Source: Sphagnum magellanicum (Eukaryota; Streptophyta; Sphagnopsida; Sphagnales; Sphagnaceae). From it: a stretch of DNA of 64,000 nucleotides. The first letter of the stretch is position 1. Each line of letters begins with the position of its first letter. Positions 35,501 to 46,902 of this stretch are shown one piece after another. The position numbers and the translations under genes are program-made. The DNA lies in NCBI GenBank assembly GCA_021904315.1, contig CM038908.1, positions 27,362,501 to 27,426,500 on the forward strand. The letters are read 5' to 3'. A model generated the notes under the pieces. The model searched no databases and was not told the DNA's origin. It worked only from the letters and a program-made list of their open reading frames with translations.

Positions 35501-38500
35501 ATCAAGGTGTCAGGAATGTTGCCAAGCATGATTGGCCCACTATCTTGCACAGAATCCAATTTGTCAGGAATGTTGTCAAGTATGATTGCCTCACTAACTT
35601 GTGCATAGCTTGACTTGGTTTGTTTGGTATCAATGATCAGCTCTGCATCATGCATCTTGGTTTCCATCATTGGGAGGTCCTTCCTAAATTCTGTTCCTGC
35701 AATATCTTGATGCTCTGCCTCAGCATTTTTCTCTTTAGGAATTGCATCCATGAGTCTTGGCGCCGGAAGGAATTGCTGTTTCAAGGTTTGCATCCGAGAC
35801 TTTGATTCTTCCAAAACTGGCTTTGCAGTTTGAAGAGTTCTCTTTATGTCTTCAGACTGTTTGCGGCGGGGAGAATGAAGTAGGCCCTTGAGCTGCATTG
35901 CTTCAAGGATATGTCTTAGCATTGTTCGGCCCTGCACAGAGTTTTTAATGCGCAACTGGCGCATCTCCTTATCCATGAGGGTATAGAGAGGCTCCTGCAG
36001 GCTGGAAGAGTCCTTCTTTTCTTCATCTGTGTGCTTCAATGGAGTTGAGACCACTGCTGGGAGCTGTGCAGGTGTTGTCTGTGACTGCTGCTCTTGGAAG
36101 GCCTCACATGCATCCTGCTGTTTGAACACTGGAGGGACCCCACCAATGAGATGGTGACTAAGAGAAAGAGGTGATTTAATTCTTGGGTAATTGGCAGGCT
36201 TCTCTTCAGCTTGTGTCCAAAAGCCCTCCTCTGACTGGCACTGAATTGGCATTTCCTGCCCATAGTAATGCAAATGGTACAGTGACTGTGGTCTTGTTTC
36301 TTTCTGGCTGGAACCCTGTGATGATGATGATGACGATGATGACATGAAGCTCAAATGCATGTCATGTCTCTGAATTGGGCGTTGTTTTAACTGCTGAAAC
36401 CCTTCTGTTTCTTGCTGCTTGTAATTGTAGTCATCTGACTGCCTTGGGGGAGGAGGTGGTGGTGGGGACACTTTGGGTGTAGTATTGTACTCCAAGAGCC
36501 CTTGCAACAATCTCACGTCCCTTGATGAAGGGCTTGTCTCTGGAACTTTTACTGGAGAGATCATGTGAGAGGGGTCAGAGCCTGGCAGTGCTTCTAAACC
36601 CATCAAGCGGGCCACCACATTTGACATCCGTCGGTGAGTTTCAACTTGACCATCTGCCTCTGCAGCATTGTACTCTTTCTTTGGCTGAGAAGCATTGCCA
36701 CCTTTAGAAAGCTTACTGGATTGGATTGAATCCCTTTCATCAAGTTTTAGCCTGGGTGGTATTCCACAAGCATGGGGTGAGTCTCGACCATCCACAGAAA
36801 GCCTGGGTGACAGAGATGCACGAGGTGGGTCCCTGGTACCATCTACAGAAAATCGAGGTCTGTCTCGCACTTTCTGAGATGCCCTGAATGAGTCCTTAAA
36901 ATCTGCAGCTCGAAGAGATTCTCTGAAGTCAAAGGTTGTTGTTGATGGATCCCTGGATTCAGGATACCTTGTATTGAGACCAGGCCGCCTTGGTGAGGCT
37001 CTGCCATTGTTGAAAACTCGGTGGTCATCCTTGGACACAGACAATCTTGGATCCTCCTTCAACTCCACCATCAGCCTTGTCACATCTTTTCCATCAACCA
37101 CAGGGCTCAAATGTTTTGCAAAGTTTCTGTCAACAGAGATCCTTGGCAGCTCCCTGCCATCAACACCTACTATGGACAGGTCTTTCCCTCGAAGAGCTGT
37201 CTGGGGTGACTCAACAGAAGACTGCAAGTTACCAGTTCTCCAGTCACTCAACATGCGGGAGCTCCCTCTTGCATCCACAGAAGAGGAACGTGGCAAGTCC
37301 AGAGATGAACGAGCCTCTTCTTGCCCATCAACTGACATCCGAAACCGATCCTGTGCATTCACAGAAGAAGACCGTGGCAGGTTCTTTGAAAACACAGCAC
37401 CATGACTCAAATCCACTGATGCTCGTGGCTTCTCCTTACCACTGCTGCCCCTTAGTCTTTCCCTGTGGAATGAAGCTCGTACAATATCTCTGATGTCTGA
37501 TGATGGTGTTTTATGGAGATCTTTGGAGTTGGTTCTGCTTTCAGCAGTACTACTACTATTCCTTGGTGAAAGCAGGGGAGGTTTCTGGTATTCTTTGTGG
37601 TTGGGGAGAGAGGGTTTATCTGAGTCCTGCACACTTGCACTGTTCTCCTCAGACTCACAGACAGGCAGCAGATCTTTTGAGTCTGTAAATTCTTGGTCAA
37701 GCTGATCTTTTGTATCTATCAAATGCTTGTCCACTACACCTGGAGCATCGAATGCCTTGGTGAAAATGTCACTGTTGTCAGAACATGCCCTGTGATGGTC
37801 TCTCGATTCATCATCATCCACAGCTGCTTTGGTTTGTTCGAAATTCTCTACCTTCTGTGGAGCATTGTCTTCAAACTGTATGAAGCAAAAACCAAACATA
37901 AGAAATGAAGATTGGCAGAAGTGACCTAAATTTCTATACTTACATCAACAACCACATCATCTGGAAACACACTTGAATAAAGTCACCAAATGCAGATGGT
38001 TTTGTTACAACAAAATAATGGCCCTGCATGAATCAGAGAGGCCATGCAAATGTACCATCCAATACGGGTTGTTGTTGTGATCATGATGCAGGCTTTCACA
38101 AGCTGCTACTGTTTGCAACCGAGCTGTATCAAAAAAACAGCACAAACGGATGCTACATGGGTGAGAAATTTGTACACAAATGCCTGCATTGTACATTGAC
38201 CCTTCAAGGAAAGCTGCATCAAGAGATTGTAGGTGGTTTATCCTTCATTCTCATCTTTGCATTTATGAAATTTTGCAAAGAGAAATCTGGATCAAATGAA
38301 AGATTGGGCAACACAACACATTGTCTCATGAATCATTGTGTTGGATGAATCATATAGATTCTTCTTAGTTACAGAGGAGCAAGAGTTGATCATTACCAGC
38401 GGTACTAGTAACACGCTTGGAGCCATAGCGTCGACCAGTGAAAGCCTGGCTGCGATCAAAGATCTGGAAAATTCCTGTCATGCAGCCAATCTCATCTTCC

Positions 38501-38553
38501 AGTGCCTTCGGATCGTCAGCCAACACTTTGAAGAGGTTTGATGGGGCTGGCAT
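32577..38553 (-). CDS. LNG-like: LONGIFOLIA/TRM1-2-like protein, complete, six coding exons, 1,621 aa
   Basis: Plant LNG1/LNG2 (TRM2/TRM1) bind cortical microtubules, recruit TON1 and promote longitudinal cell elongation. Exons (- strand): 38,553-38,397; 37,960-37,944 (17 nt); 37,875-35,315; 35,074-33,991; 33,850-33,640; 33,412-32,577. All introns are GT-AG and every junction keeps frame. Motifs in order: IGCMTGIFQIFDR (21-33); DIRDIVRASFHRERLR (185-200, like SDIRELVRSSIHKE in LNG1); a long array of PRxSVDxR-like motifs (about 208-445); SNVVARLMGLEALPG (476-490), the TRM signature; proline and serine runs (about 528-578); the RHILEAM region (about 710); DQPSPVSVLD (1,309-1,318); VRDILVASG (about 1,420); RRVLFDATNEIL (about 1,484); RMIVKELIEEIVKDL and a terminal RRQLFAP like LNG1's PRQLFHC. 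Start ATG has context CCACCATGC. It is longer than Arabidopsis LNG1, mainly through exon 3. Confidence 0.93.
33846..33852 (-). other. NAGNAG tandem splice acceptor
   Basis: Intron 4 ends GTGCAGCAG/GGTGCAG. Use of the first AG starts exon 5 at 33,850 (extra Gln), of the second at 33,847. Both keep frame, giving 1,621 or 1,620 residues. Confidence 0.65.
37944..37960 (-). other. 17-nt microexon of the LONGIFOLIA-like gene
   Basis: The - strand reads GTGTTTCCAG / ATGATGTGGTTGTTGAT / GTAAGTATAG: a strong acceptor, 17 nt, then a near-perfect donor. Exon 1 ends in phase 1 and exon 3 opens in phase 0, so the 17 nt are exactly what is needed to keep frame; they complete one Asp codon and add DVVVD. 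Skipping it would shift the frame. Confidence 0.8.
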
Positions 38554-40234
38554 GGTGGTGTCCTTCTTTTGCTCCCTGTGCACAACAGCTGTGAACTTTC
38601 TACTACTGCCGGGAGGAGCAGCACCACCACCGTTTCACCTCTTCACAACAAAGATATCAACGAGCACCAACAAACACCACCTGCAATGGCATTCATTGCA
38701 CAACACACATGTTTACTCCTCCTCCAACACAAATCAAATCAGATCACAGGCTCCCTCAGACAACAGTTTCAACAGGAGAGTCACACAAGACCATAGAGAA
38801 GAGCCATTGCAGATTTACAAAGAAAACACGTATAAAATCTGCATTCATCTAATGAATTTCAGGATGTGCAGGGGACTGATTGTAAAGAAATGGAGCTCTG
38901 TTGGACAACATTGTGCAGTTGTTGCAATGTATCAATTTAGCTTGCCTGGAAAGACGACAGCATTTCTTCACGCTTGGCTGGGGGAAAAGAGTTTTTCCTC
39001 ACTGAAAACGACTGAAAAACCTTCCAGCAAGCTCTGTCTCTCCCCCGCTCACGCCCTCGCGTGCATCGTGGATTTTGTATTGGCAATCAGCCAGCTCGTG
39101 CAATGTGGGTTCTAGAGACTCTGGTGAGAAAAGGAAAACTGGGTACTGCAATTTCTCTCCCAGAAATTCAACAAAGCTCGTAGCTGAAGCAGAGAACTTG
39201 GGGGTCTTCAGCGTTCACACAATATTCCTCACTCACTGCGAAGACATGGAAACCATGAGATGAACGATGCAACAATTCCTTGAGACTTTTCCACATCACA
39301 CAGAAACCAGCAATCCGAAAATCCTCAGATATCTAAACAAAACACTGGAGATCGATCTTCCCTTCGTTCCAAACTAAGTACATACTACACGGAAAGCACA
39401 GTTCCAACACACGACTAACTTGTTTCTCGCAGAAAACAGCAACGTGTAACGCTCACATAACAGCCAGGAAACAAAAAATGAAAAGAAAGAAAGAACAAAC
39501 GAGCAAAGGCAGTGAACATTGCTCACCACTTTTGCAACCACGATGCTGCTCACAACAATATCCTGCACAACACGCCACTCATCTGCACCTCTACTACTCT
39601 TTTCCAATCTTACTCTTCAATCCACGTTGATCTCCACAACAACACAAAAGATCAATCACTCTTTGCAGCAGCTCATCAGCTGCAAATGAGCAGTCTTCCA
39701 CTAATCTCATGTGTATCACGTCAAGCTCCCTTCCTATCTGCTCTCAGTTTCCGCACTTTCCACAAGAATGTGCAACAATATCTCTATCACCAATACATAA
39801 AAAACTTTGCAGCAGTTCTCCAATTTCCTTTCCCCCCCTTCCTTCCTTTTGCTTCCTGCACTACTTCCTTCTCCAAAGATCATTTCTTTGTGAGAAAAGG
39901 ATCCTTTTCTTCTTCCAAGCTCCTCCTTTCAAGTGCTTCCAAGTCTCCCTTCTTCTCTCTCTCTCACTTCTTCCTTCAGCTCAAAACCCAAAATGCACAA
40001 CAACAGAACTTAGTAATATATTACTAATCCTGTTGAATCCACTTTTTTTTTTGCCTTGCTCTTATGATAATCCTTTCTACTAGAGCTTTTTCTTCAACTA
40101 ATCTCTGTTTGCTCTTCTTATTGCTGCAGTTCTGGAGCAGCTTTGCACTCCAATGTGCAAGAGCATGTCACAGTACTAGGAGTGAGCAGGGAGGGAAGTA
40201 AGTGCGAATGTCTGATGGATAGAAATAGGAAAAA

Positions 40235-40275
40235 GTAGTAGTAGTAGTAGGCCACTAGTACTAGTTGTTGTAGTA
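40235..40275. repeat. (TAG)n microsatellite
   Basis: Five to six TAG units, then a broken continuation, in the leader region of the LONGIFOLIA-like gene. A (TGTC)n-like tract lies just beyond at 40,535-40,562. Confidence 0.85.
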
Positions 40276-40500
40276 GTAGAAGTCATGATACCATCATTCC
40301 TTCCCCCCACACTTGTTTCATAATTCCATTTGTAGTAAAGTTTTTCAGAGGTGAAGAGAGTTTCACATTGTCAGCAACAGCAAGCTGCTTACTTTTCCAC
40401 CTTCTTCAACCACACTTTGTTCACCTCTCTACCCACATGGCTTCATATCTTCACCACATCTGTAATGTAATAAGACAGTATGCAACTAGCTAGCTGTTCC

Positions 40501-40510
40501 TTTTTATAAC
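40501..40510 (-). promoter_or_regulatory. TATA-like box for the LONGIFOLIA-like gene
   Basis: The - strand reads GAGTTATAAAAAGGAAC, a good TATA box, preceded by a GA-rich tract. It predicts transcription starting near 40,475 and a leader of about 1.9 kb before the ATG at 38,553. The leader has at least one plausible donor (AAAGTG/GTGAGCAAT near 39,520) and an acceptor (CCATTGCAG/GTGG near 38,686), so part of it may be an intron. Predicted from sequence only. Confidence 0.4.
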
Positions 40511-43500
40511 TCCTCCCTCACTCTCCCTCTCTGTTTGTCTGTCTGTGTGTCTGTCTGTCTGTGTTTTTGTTGCCCAGTTTTTCTTCCTAAGTTAAGAACT
40601 GAAATGAAGATTTTCCTCTTCTTATGATTCCCAGGACTGGAGTACCTTGCTTACACCCCCACCTCCAAACACCATCCCCAGTGCTGAATCCTCAAAGAAT
40701 TTCTGAAGAGGGTTTTACTAACTCCTGAGTAGTGCACTGTTTATGTTCTTCTTTTAGTTCTTTTTTTCCCCATCTTTTTCTTTGGGAGGGGCTGTGCGGG
40801 ATGGTGGAAAAAGTGAAAGGAATGGGGTTCTTTTTCTTTCAGGGCGTAGGGTGGGGCGTTGTTGTTTTTCTTCTGATTACCCCGCATTTCTTCCTCTTTT
40901 TCCACATAGTTTCTTGCTAAACTATGTTTTGGTTATTGAGGTTTGTGAACCTTGTTTTGCATCAATTTTTTCACGGCTCTTAGTGACAATAAATCTTCAA
41001 TTCATCTGATGGCCAAAATTCAACTCCCTTATCCTTCAACTACTATCAAAGGATGGGAAGAAAAAAAAAAGAGAAGACTAGAAAAGAATTATGTGGGTTT
41101 ACTCGGTGCTAGCTAGCCATGGAGTTGATGGATAGGTGACAAACTTCCTTCTTCTTCTTCTTTTGCTCTTCTTTTCATTTTTAGGATTTCTTCACACTTA
41201 CAGAAAAGCAATCCACTCACATTTCCAAAATCTTGGGTAGTGAATTTTTTTTAAAAAATTGATTTCTCTAAAGTGACAAATTTCTGCTGGAAAAAAAATC
41301 TAAATGGAAAAAACCACAATTTTTTCTCCCAAAAAATCGAAAAATAGAGAAAATTTCCTCAATAAATCACTGGTCTTGGTCTAGATTCCTCTCCGTCATA
41401 TTAGAACCATGTTACTTTTTTCATCACTCCTCTCAAGTCATTCATTCCATGTATTTCCTTGGCAACTCATTTCTCAACACTTTTGGAACAAATGTAAGAG
41501 AGACCAAAATTTGAGAGTTGTTTACACATGTCATTTGCAAATAAATTGTTATTAGCTAAGTATTGTGAAACCCAATTTAAATTTATATTTCCTTCCCCCC
41601 CCCCAATCTCTACTCATCCTAAATAAAAAAAACTTCTGAGTCAGTCCACAGTCTGTGTAAGTAGTTACAGCCAGAGCTTTCCATTAACAATTTATGCAAG
41701 CTCCTCATCAGCCACATGTAGTAGTTCCTTAACTTTGTCAAGCAATTTGCCTCGTCCACCTTAACTAGCCTTTTACTTTGTCCCACCTGCCAAGTGAATA
41801 CTCTTATACTTTTGCATATTTTATTTCCAATATTCTCATATTCCTCTTATTTGGTAACCCACAATAAAGTTGTAACCACCTAATGTCACTAGTGTATGAC
41901 ACCCTCCTTCCTTGATTGCTGTCACGATCACAATCTGTGTCTCTATCAGTGTTTTGCGTAATCTCTCGATTCCCTTACTTCATCAAGGTTGTTGCACAGA
42001 CTGAAGGTAAGAGTGACGCACAACAGCAGTTGCCTTTTAAGTTTTATGTAACACAGGCGGGACAGTCCAAATACAACAAGAGCTCATTTACTCACCAATT
42101 TAATTTGTCTTTCAATACACTCAGACTGGTCTGTTCTATTTGATTGCACCAAGAATCTATGTGATACTGTAAATAATAATAAACAACGGCAAACTCTCCT
42201 TGTGTTGTTGATCATATGTTTCCTCTCTATCTTTTGAGGTGTTGTAAGGACCCACGTTGGCCCAACCCCTGCCCCCAGCCCCAACCATAGGACAGCCGCA
42301 TCTCTATATGTTCTCATTTTACCTCCATAATAGAACTGGGGAGGGTATGTTTCATTCAAGGAGGGCTCTTAGTTCTTACTCTGCAAAGTTCTCAGTTTTT
42401 AGAAGGTGGGTTCACAAAGTAGTGCAACTTTATATCTTAGCCAGCTTTATCTCAGCCTCTGATTTTTCATCTGTCTTGCTCCATCGTGTCCATGGGCCTC
42501 TTTCCTTGCAACAGGTGAGGCCCTCAATCAAGGGCATTTGGCACTGAAACTGGGTCCACACTGATTCACAGGCCTTTACTATGGCAACACCCTCATCATA
42601 GGGCCTTACCCTACACATTTTCTTCCTTTTCTTCTGTTAACAACCATTTCACTTGGAATGAAGTCTTGCAGGTTCACATCATCTGGGATCTTGCTTTTTC
42701 TTGAACTGTAAAGAACCAAGTATATTTTACTTTGTAGGATGAGGTGGCTCCTCTCAAGCACTTAACCTTGAGGTTCTTTTGATTTTGTAAGGTCACTCTT
42801 GGTCTCTTGGGATATTGAAAGGTACCCAACAGCATAGTACCAGTTTTTCACAAAATGTAAGATTATTCCTTTTGCGAAAAAATCAGGAATTTTTTTTGTG
42901 TGCTTCTTAGTAGGAGAAGATCTCCCATGTGGTTACTAGTCACTACCTGCTTTCTGGGTGCTAGCATGGCATAACAGAAGCAGAGCAGGAAGGTACGAAA
43001 TGGGAGCCATTCTATACCAATTTGTAACATATTATCAATGGAAGCTCAACATTTCAGTGTCAAATAATAATTTTATGTTAAAAATTCCATGTTGCAAAAT
43101 AGAGGACCCCAGAATATCATTCCAAAAGACTTTTTAGTTTCCTTCATGAAATTTTTTTCTTTGAAAATAATGATACTTTTGAAAATTTTCAACATTTCTA
43201 AAATTAATACAATTAGTGTCCAAGCTGCCAAGGTACTGGAGTGGTGAAGAAAAGAGCCACCACAGAGGGGAGGGGGTCCAGAATTCAACAACAACAACAA
43301 CATGAAGCACCAGATCTTGTATTGGGGTACAAGTAGTGTAGAGGACCCCACTGGCCAGTGATGATAGGATCAGTTCTGCCAATACAACCACTTAAATAAC
43401 AATTAAAAGAGTTGAATAATCTTGGGAGATCAGATTGGGTCCTGGGGTAGGGTGGAGGAGACAGACTGCAACAAGTGAGTTGGTGGAATGCAGCTGATAT

Positions 43501-44980
43501 TGTTGGGGACTTCCCCAACAAATAATTCATGTCACACTCTGACTTGTGCAACCTTGGATCATGGTGAGTAAAGATTCATGGGTGTGCAAAGGATTTCATT
43601 GTTCTCATACATATGTCACTTATTGGAGTTCATTGATATGCGAAACTACAATTACCCGCATCAGTCCTGAATTTACAAACTGGATGGTTTTTTTTGTTTG
43701 TTTTGAAACAATATATTATTTCATTATAGAAACAATTTAAGGCTTTTTTTTTTTTGTTCAACTTTTTTTTCATTTTTTCAAAAAAAAAATTTCCCAGCCA
43801 AATTGCTAGTAGCTAGTTAGGCCAGGGGATCTGCATCTCATACAACAGTTTTATTTCTTTTTCTTGCTTCTGAATTATTGTTTATGGAATTATTTTTGCA
43901 TGCATTTCAGACAAATCAAAGTTAATTTCTGAAACTGAGAATTTAGTGGCCAATTTCAGTTTTGGCAGTGGGGGAGGGCAGCAAAAAGTACTCCTCCTTC
44001 CCTTGCAGGCTTTTGAAAAGGAAGTTAGCTTGTTTTGTGCACATGGGTAGCTGCTATCCTGCCCTTTCTGGCAGATACTGTGCATATGATATACTTCCAT
44101 ATTTGCCCAAAGTTGTTAGGGCAGATTCTTTTGTTACCCAAATTGACCCGGCCAGGATTTTGTTGGGGATATGCCATGGCAGCAAGCTCAATTGATTCAC
44201 ATTTCATACTGTTTTTCACAGAGATTTACATTTGTTAAATATTATATTACATTCACCGTGTGTAAGCATTTCATCCACTATTCACCTAACCCCTTGAATT
44301 ATTGTGTGTTGCAAGCATCAGACATGTTGCAGCTCAAGATGGAACCAACATGGGCCCTAACATGCGAATTGGTGCATGCAATTTATGTGCACACCCCAAT
44401 ACAAAATTTTAAAATTACATGTTATGTTAAACTTGCGGGTTGAAAGTACCATAAAAAGTAGGTCAATTCCTTCTACAGACCACCAAATGGAAAGTACAAA
44501 ATTTCATTGCTAATCTATTTATAATAAGTTTGCATTTCACTACTACTTATGTTCAAAATCTACAATTTTTCATTGTTCATGGGTAGCCTTAAAAAAAAAA
44601 TGTCAGAAGCTTTTCACTTCTCTAAGTGTCATAGTTAGTATGGCCAAGAAACTCATATTACTGTGCCCAAAAGTTCAGTCCCAAGGAGTTAAAACAAATG
44701 CTAAGTGACCAGAATGCTGAAAATTCTATCATTACATGAAACAGAAAATTTTCCAACAAAATGTGACAAAGTATTCCATAAATATTAGCCTGCAAAATAC
44801 CCTGTAAGTAAAACAGTCTGCAAAACTTCTGCTTTTTTTTGCTTGCAATCAAGATTTCCTTGTTTTGCTTCCAACAAAAAAACAGTCTGCAAATCAGGGG
44901 AGAATTTGCATTAAGGGGGCAGATGTAAACTTAAAGGGAGAGCAAGTACATTGTGTAATTTAAGGCCTGATTTGCAAAAT

Positions 44981-45003
44981 GCTGCAGCAGCAGCAGCAGC
45001 AGC
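44981..45003. repeat. (CAG)n microsatellite
   Basis: About seven CAG units in non-coding sequence. Confidence 0.95.
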
Positions 45004-46867
45004 TCACACTTGGACATAATAATTTTGCTGCACAATTCTGTTTGCAACAAAATATTATGAGTGATAAATAATAAATCAATTGTCAGGAGAAAGAGTTAGG
45101 GAAAAACTCCTATGACAAGCCTGGGTGATGACAATGGTGCCCATCACATTATGTAAGCAGTTTGTTTTTTTATTGTTTTTTAAATTATGAACACGGTCAA
45201 AATGCTGATCCATAGAAGTGCCAATCTGTTATGTCTGAGTTCAGTGATGGAGGAGACAAGTGGAATTCTCAAACGCAAGCCCTAATTTTGTATTTTCGTT
45301 TCTAGTTTTGTCCCAGTTTAGCGAACTTCAGACATAGCTTCAAACTGGGCATGGGATGGCAAGCCAAGGATACTGCGACAGGGGTCGAATGGGAGTCCAA
45401 ACTGGGGATGACATTAAGGACACTATAATATGTTCGTATTCTCAGAATGTTTTTCTCACCTCTAATTCAGGAAAAGTTAATCCTTTGATCCGTAACTTAT
45501 TTCCACTGTTCCTCCTCTTCATCTTCTGCCTTTGATTTAGACTTAAACAATGAAGGGAAGCTTAGAAAATTAAAAAATGGTATTGGAACAAATTGACTGG
45601 ATTCAATTAAGTGTGAAGTCTTCTTATGATGTTATTTTTATGCGGTCGCGGGTTGGTGTGGAGCAGTTCCAGTACAATTTGGGTTCATTTGGGGTTCAGA
45701 GTATCTTCGGGGATACTAATCCATGATTCAAGATATTGCTTTGCACTATGGTTTTCTGCAGTTTTTGTTTGGGGCCTGGGTGTGTGTCTGTAATTTTGCT
45801 TCATCTCTTTAGTGTGCAATTGAAGCAAATAAATAATAGCAGCATGTTGATTTATATATACTAGAGCTGATTTGGCCCCTAGACTCTCACTCTGGAGCCT
45901 TTGATTATTGAGTACTGCTGGACTGGGCTAGCAAGTGCACTAGCCTCTGTTGAGAGCTGATCTTGCATTCCAATAAGTGGAGTGTTAGTAAACTGCACCA
46001 TGATTAACGAATGTGTTCACTACTTGCCACCATCACAATACACTCCCAAAGATTAAGTGTTTCTGAAAATAAACATTCTTCTTCCCTTTCACCAACCAAC
46101 AAGATAACCATCTGACAAACCAGCAACTGCCTTGGTACCATGGTAAAAATCCCAAATTTTATTTAAATTATTTCTAAATATTACAAATATTCCATGCTTA
46201 AACTAAAACAGAGTTCCTGAGCTTAAACCCAACATTTTTTGGGCTTCATTAATATCGCCACCAAGACGCCTCTCTCGCAAAGGTGAAGGTACCAACCTGG
46301 GTGCTGGTTTTACCCTGGCCCTGATGGAAGGTGGCATCTTTGATCACAAAAGAGTAAATTTTGATCTTTGAACCAGTGCTAGGCAGTTCTTAGAATGGGA
46401 GACAGACAGATACCCACAGGTTATCAACACTGGTATGTACCCACTTACCCTCTGATTTTGAAACCGTTGAAAGAACAGGTTTTGATATATCAAACTGTGG
46501 TTCCCAAAAATATGAAGAAGTCAAAGAACTGGATGGAGAACCATCCATTCTTTCACAGAAACCACTTATTTTCATCATATCTGAAATAACTGGATTAATG
46601 GATAGTTCTTTGATTATGAATTTGTAAAGAACCAGAACCGGGGTTTCTTGAAACACTCAAAGAACCACTTGACACTACTTTTAAACCTTCAGGATCTTTA
46701 AACCTTCAATCCAAGGTTTCCAAGTCAGATTTGCATTTCATCTGACAACCTTGCAAATTATGATGGTGATCTGTTCAAGGGGCAATGCTCCATATAGTGC
46801 ATAAGTCTTGACAGGAACAAAAAACCGTACAGACTTGAGGAAAAAGAAAACACAATTTGCCTAATGT

Positions 46868-46902
46868 CCACACACACACACTCTCTCTCTCTCTCTCTCT
46901 CT
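46868..46902. repeat. (CA)n(CT)n microsatellite
   Basis: A short CA run passes directly into about eleven CT dinucleotides. Confidence 0.95.

Noticed and set aside
36974-37493. 143- and 148-aa frames on the + strand
   Set aside because: Antisense shadows of the repeat-rich exon 3, kept open by the biased codon content of the SVD array.
38438-39115. 225-aa frame on the + strand
   Set aside because: Overlaps exon 1 and the leader of the LONGIFOLIA-like gene in antisense; no domain and no good start context.
42084-42618. Two - strand frames with reasonable composition (91 and 62 aa)
   Set aside because: They might be exons, but I find no recognisable domain, no joining splice sites and no neighbouring exons.
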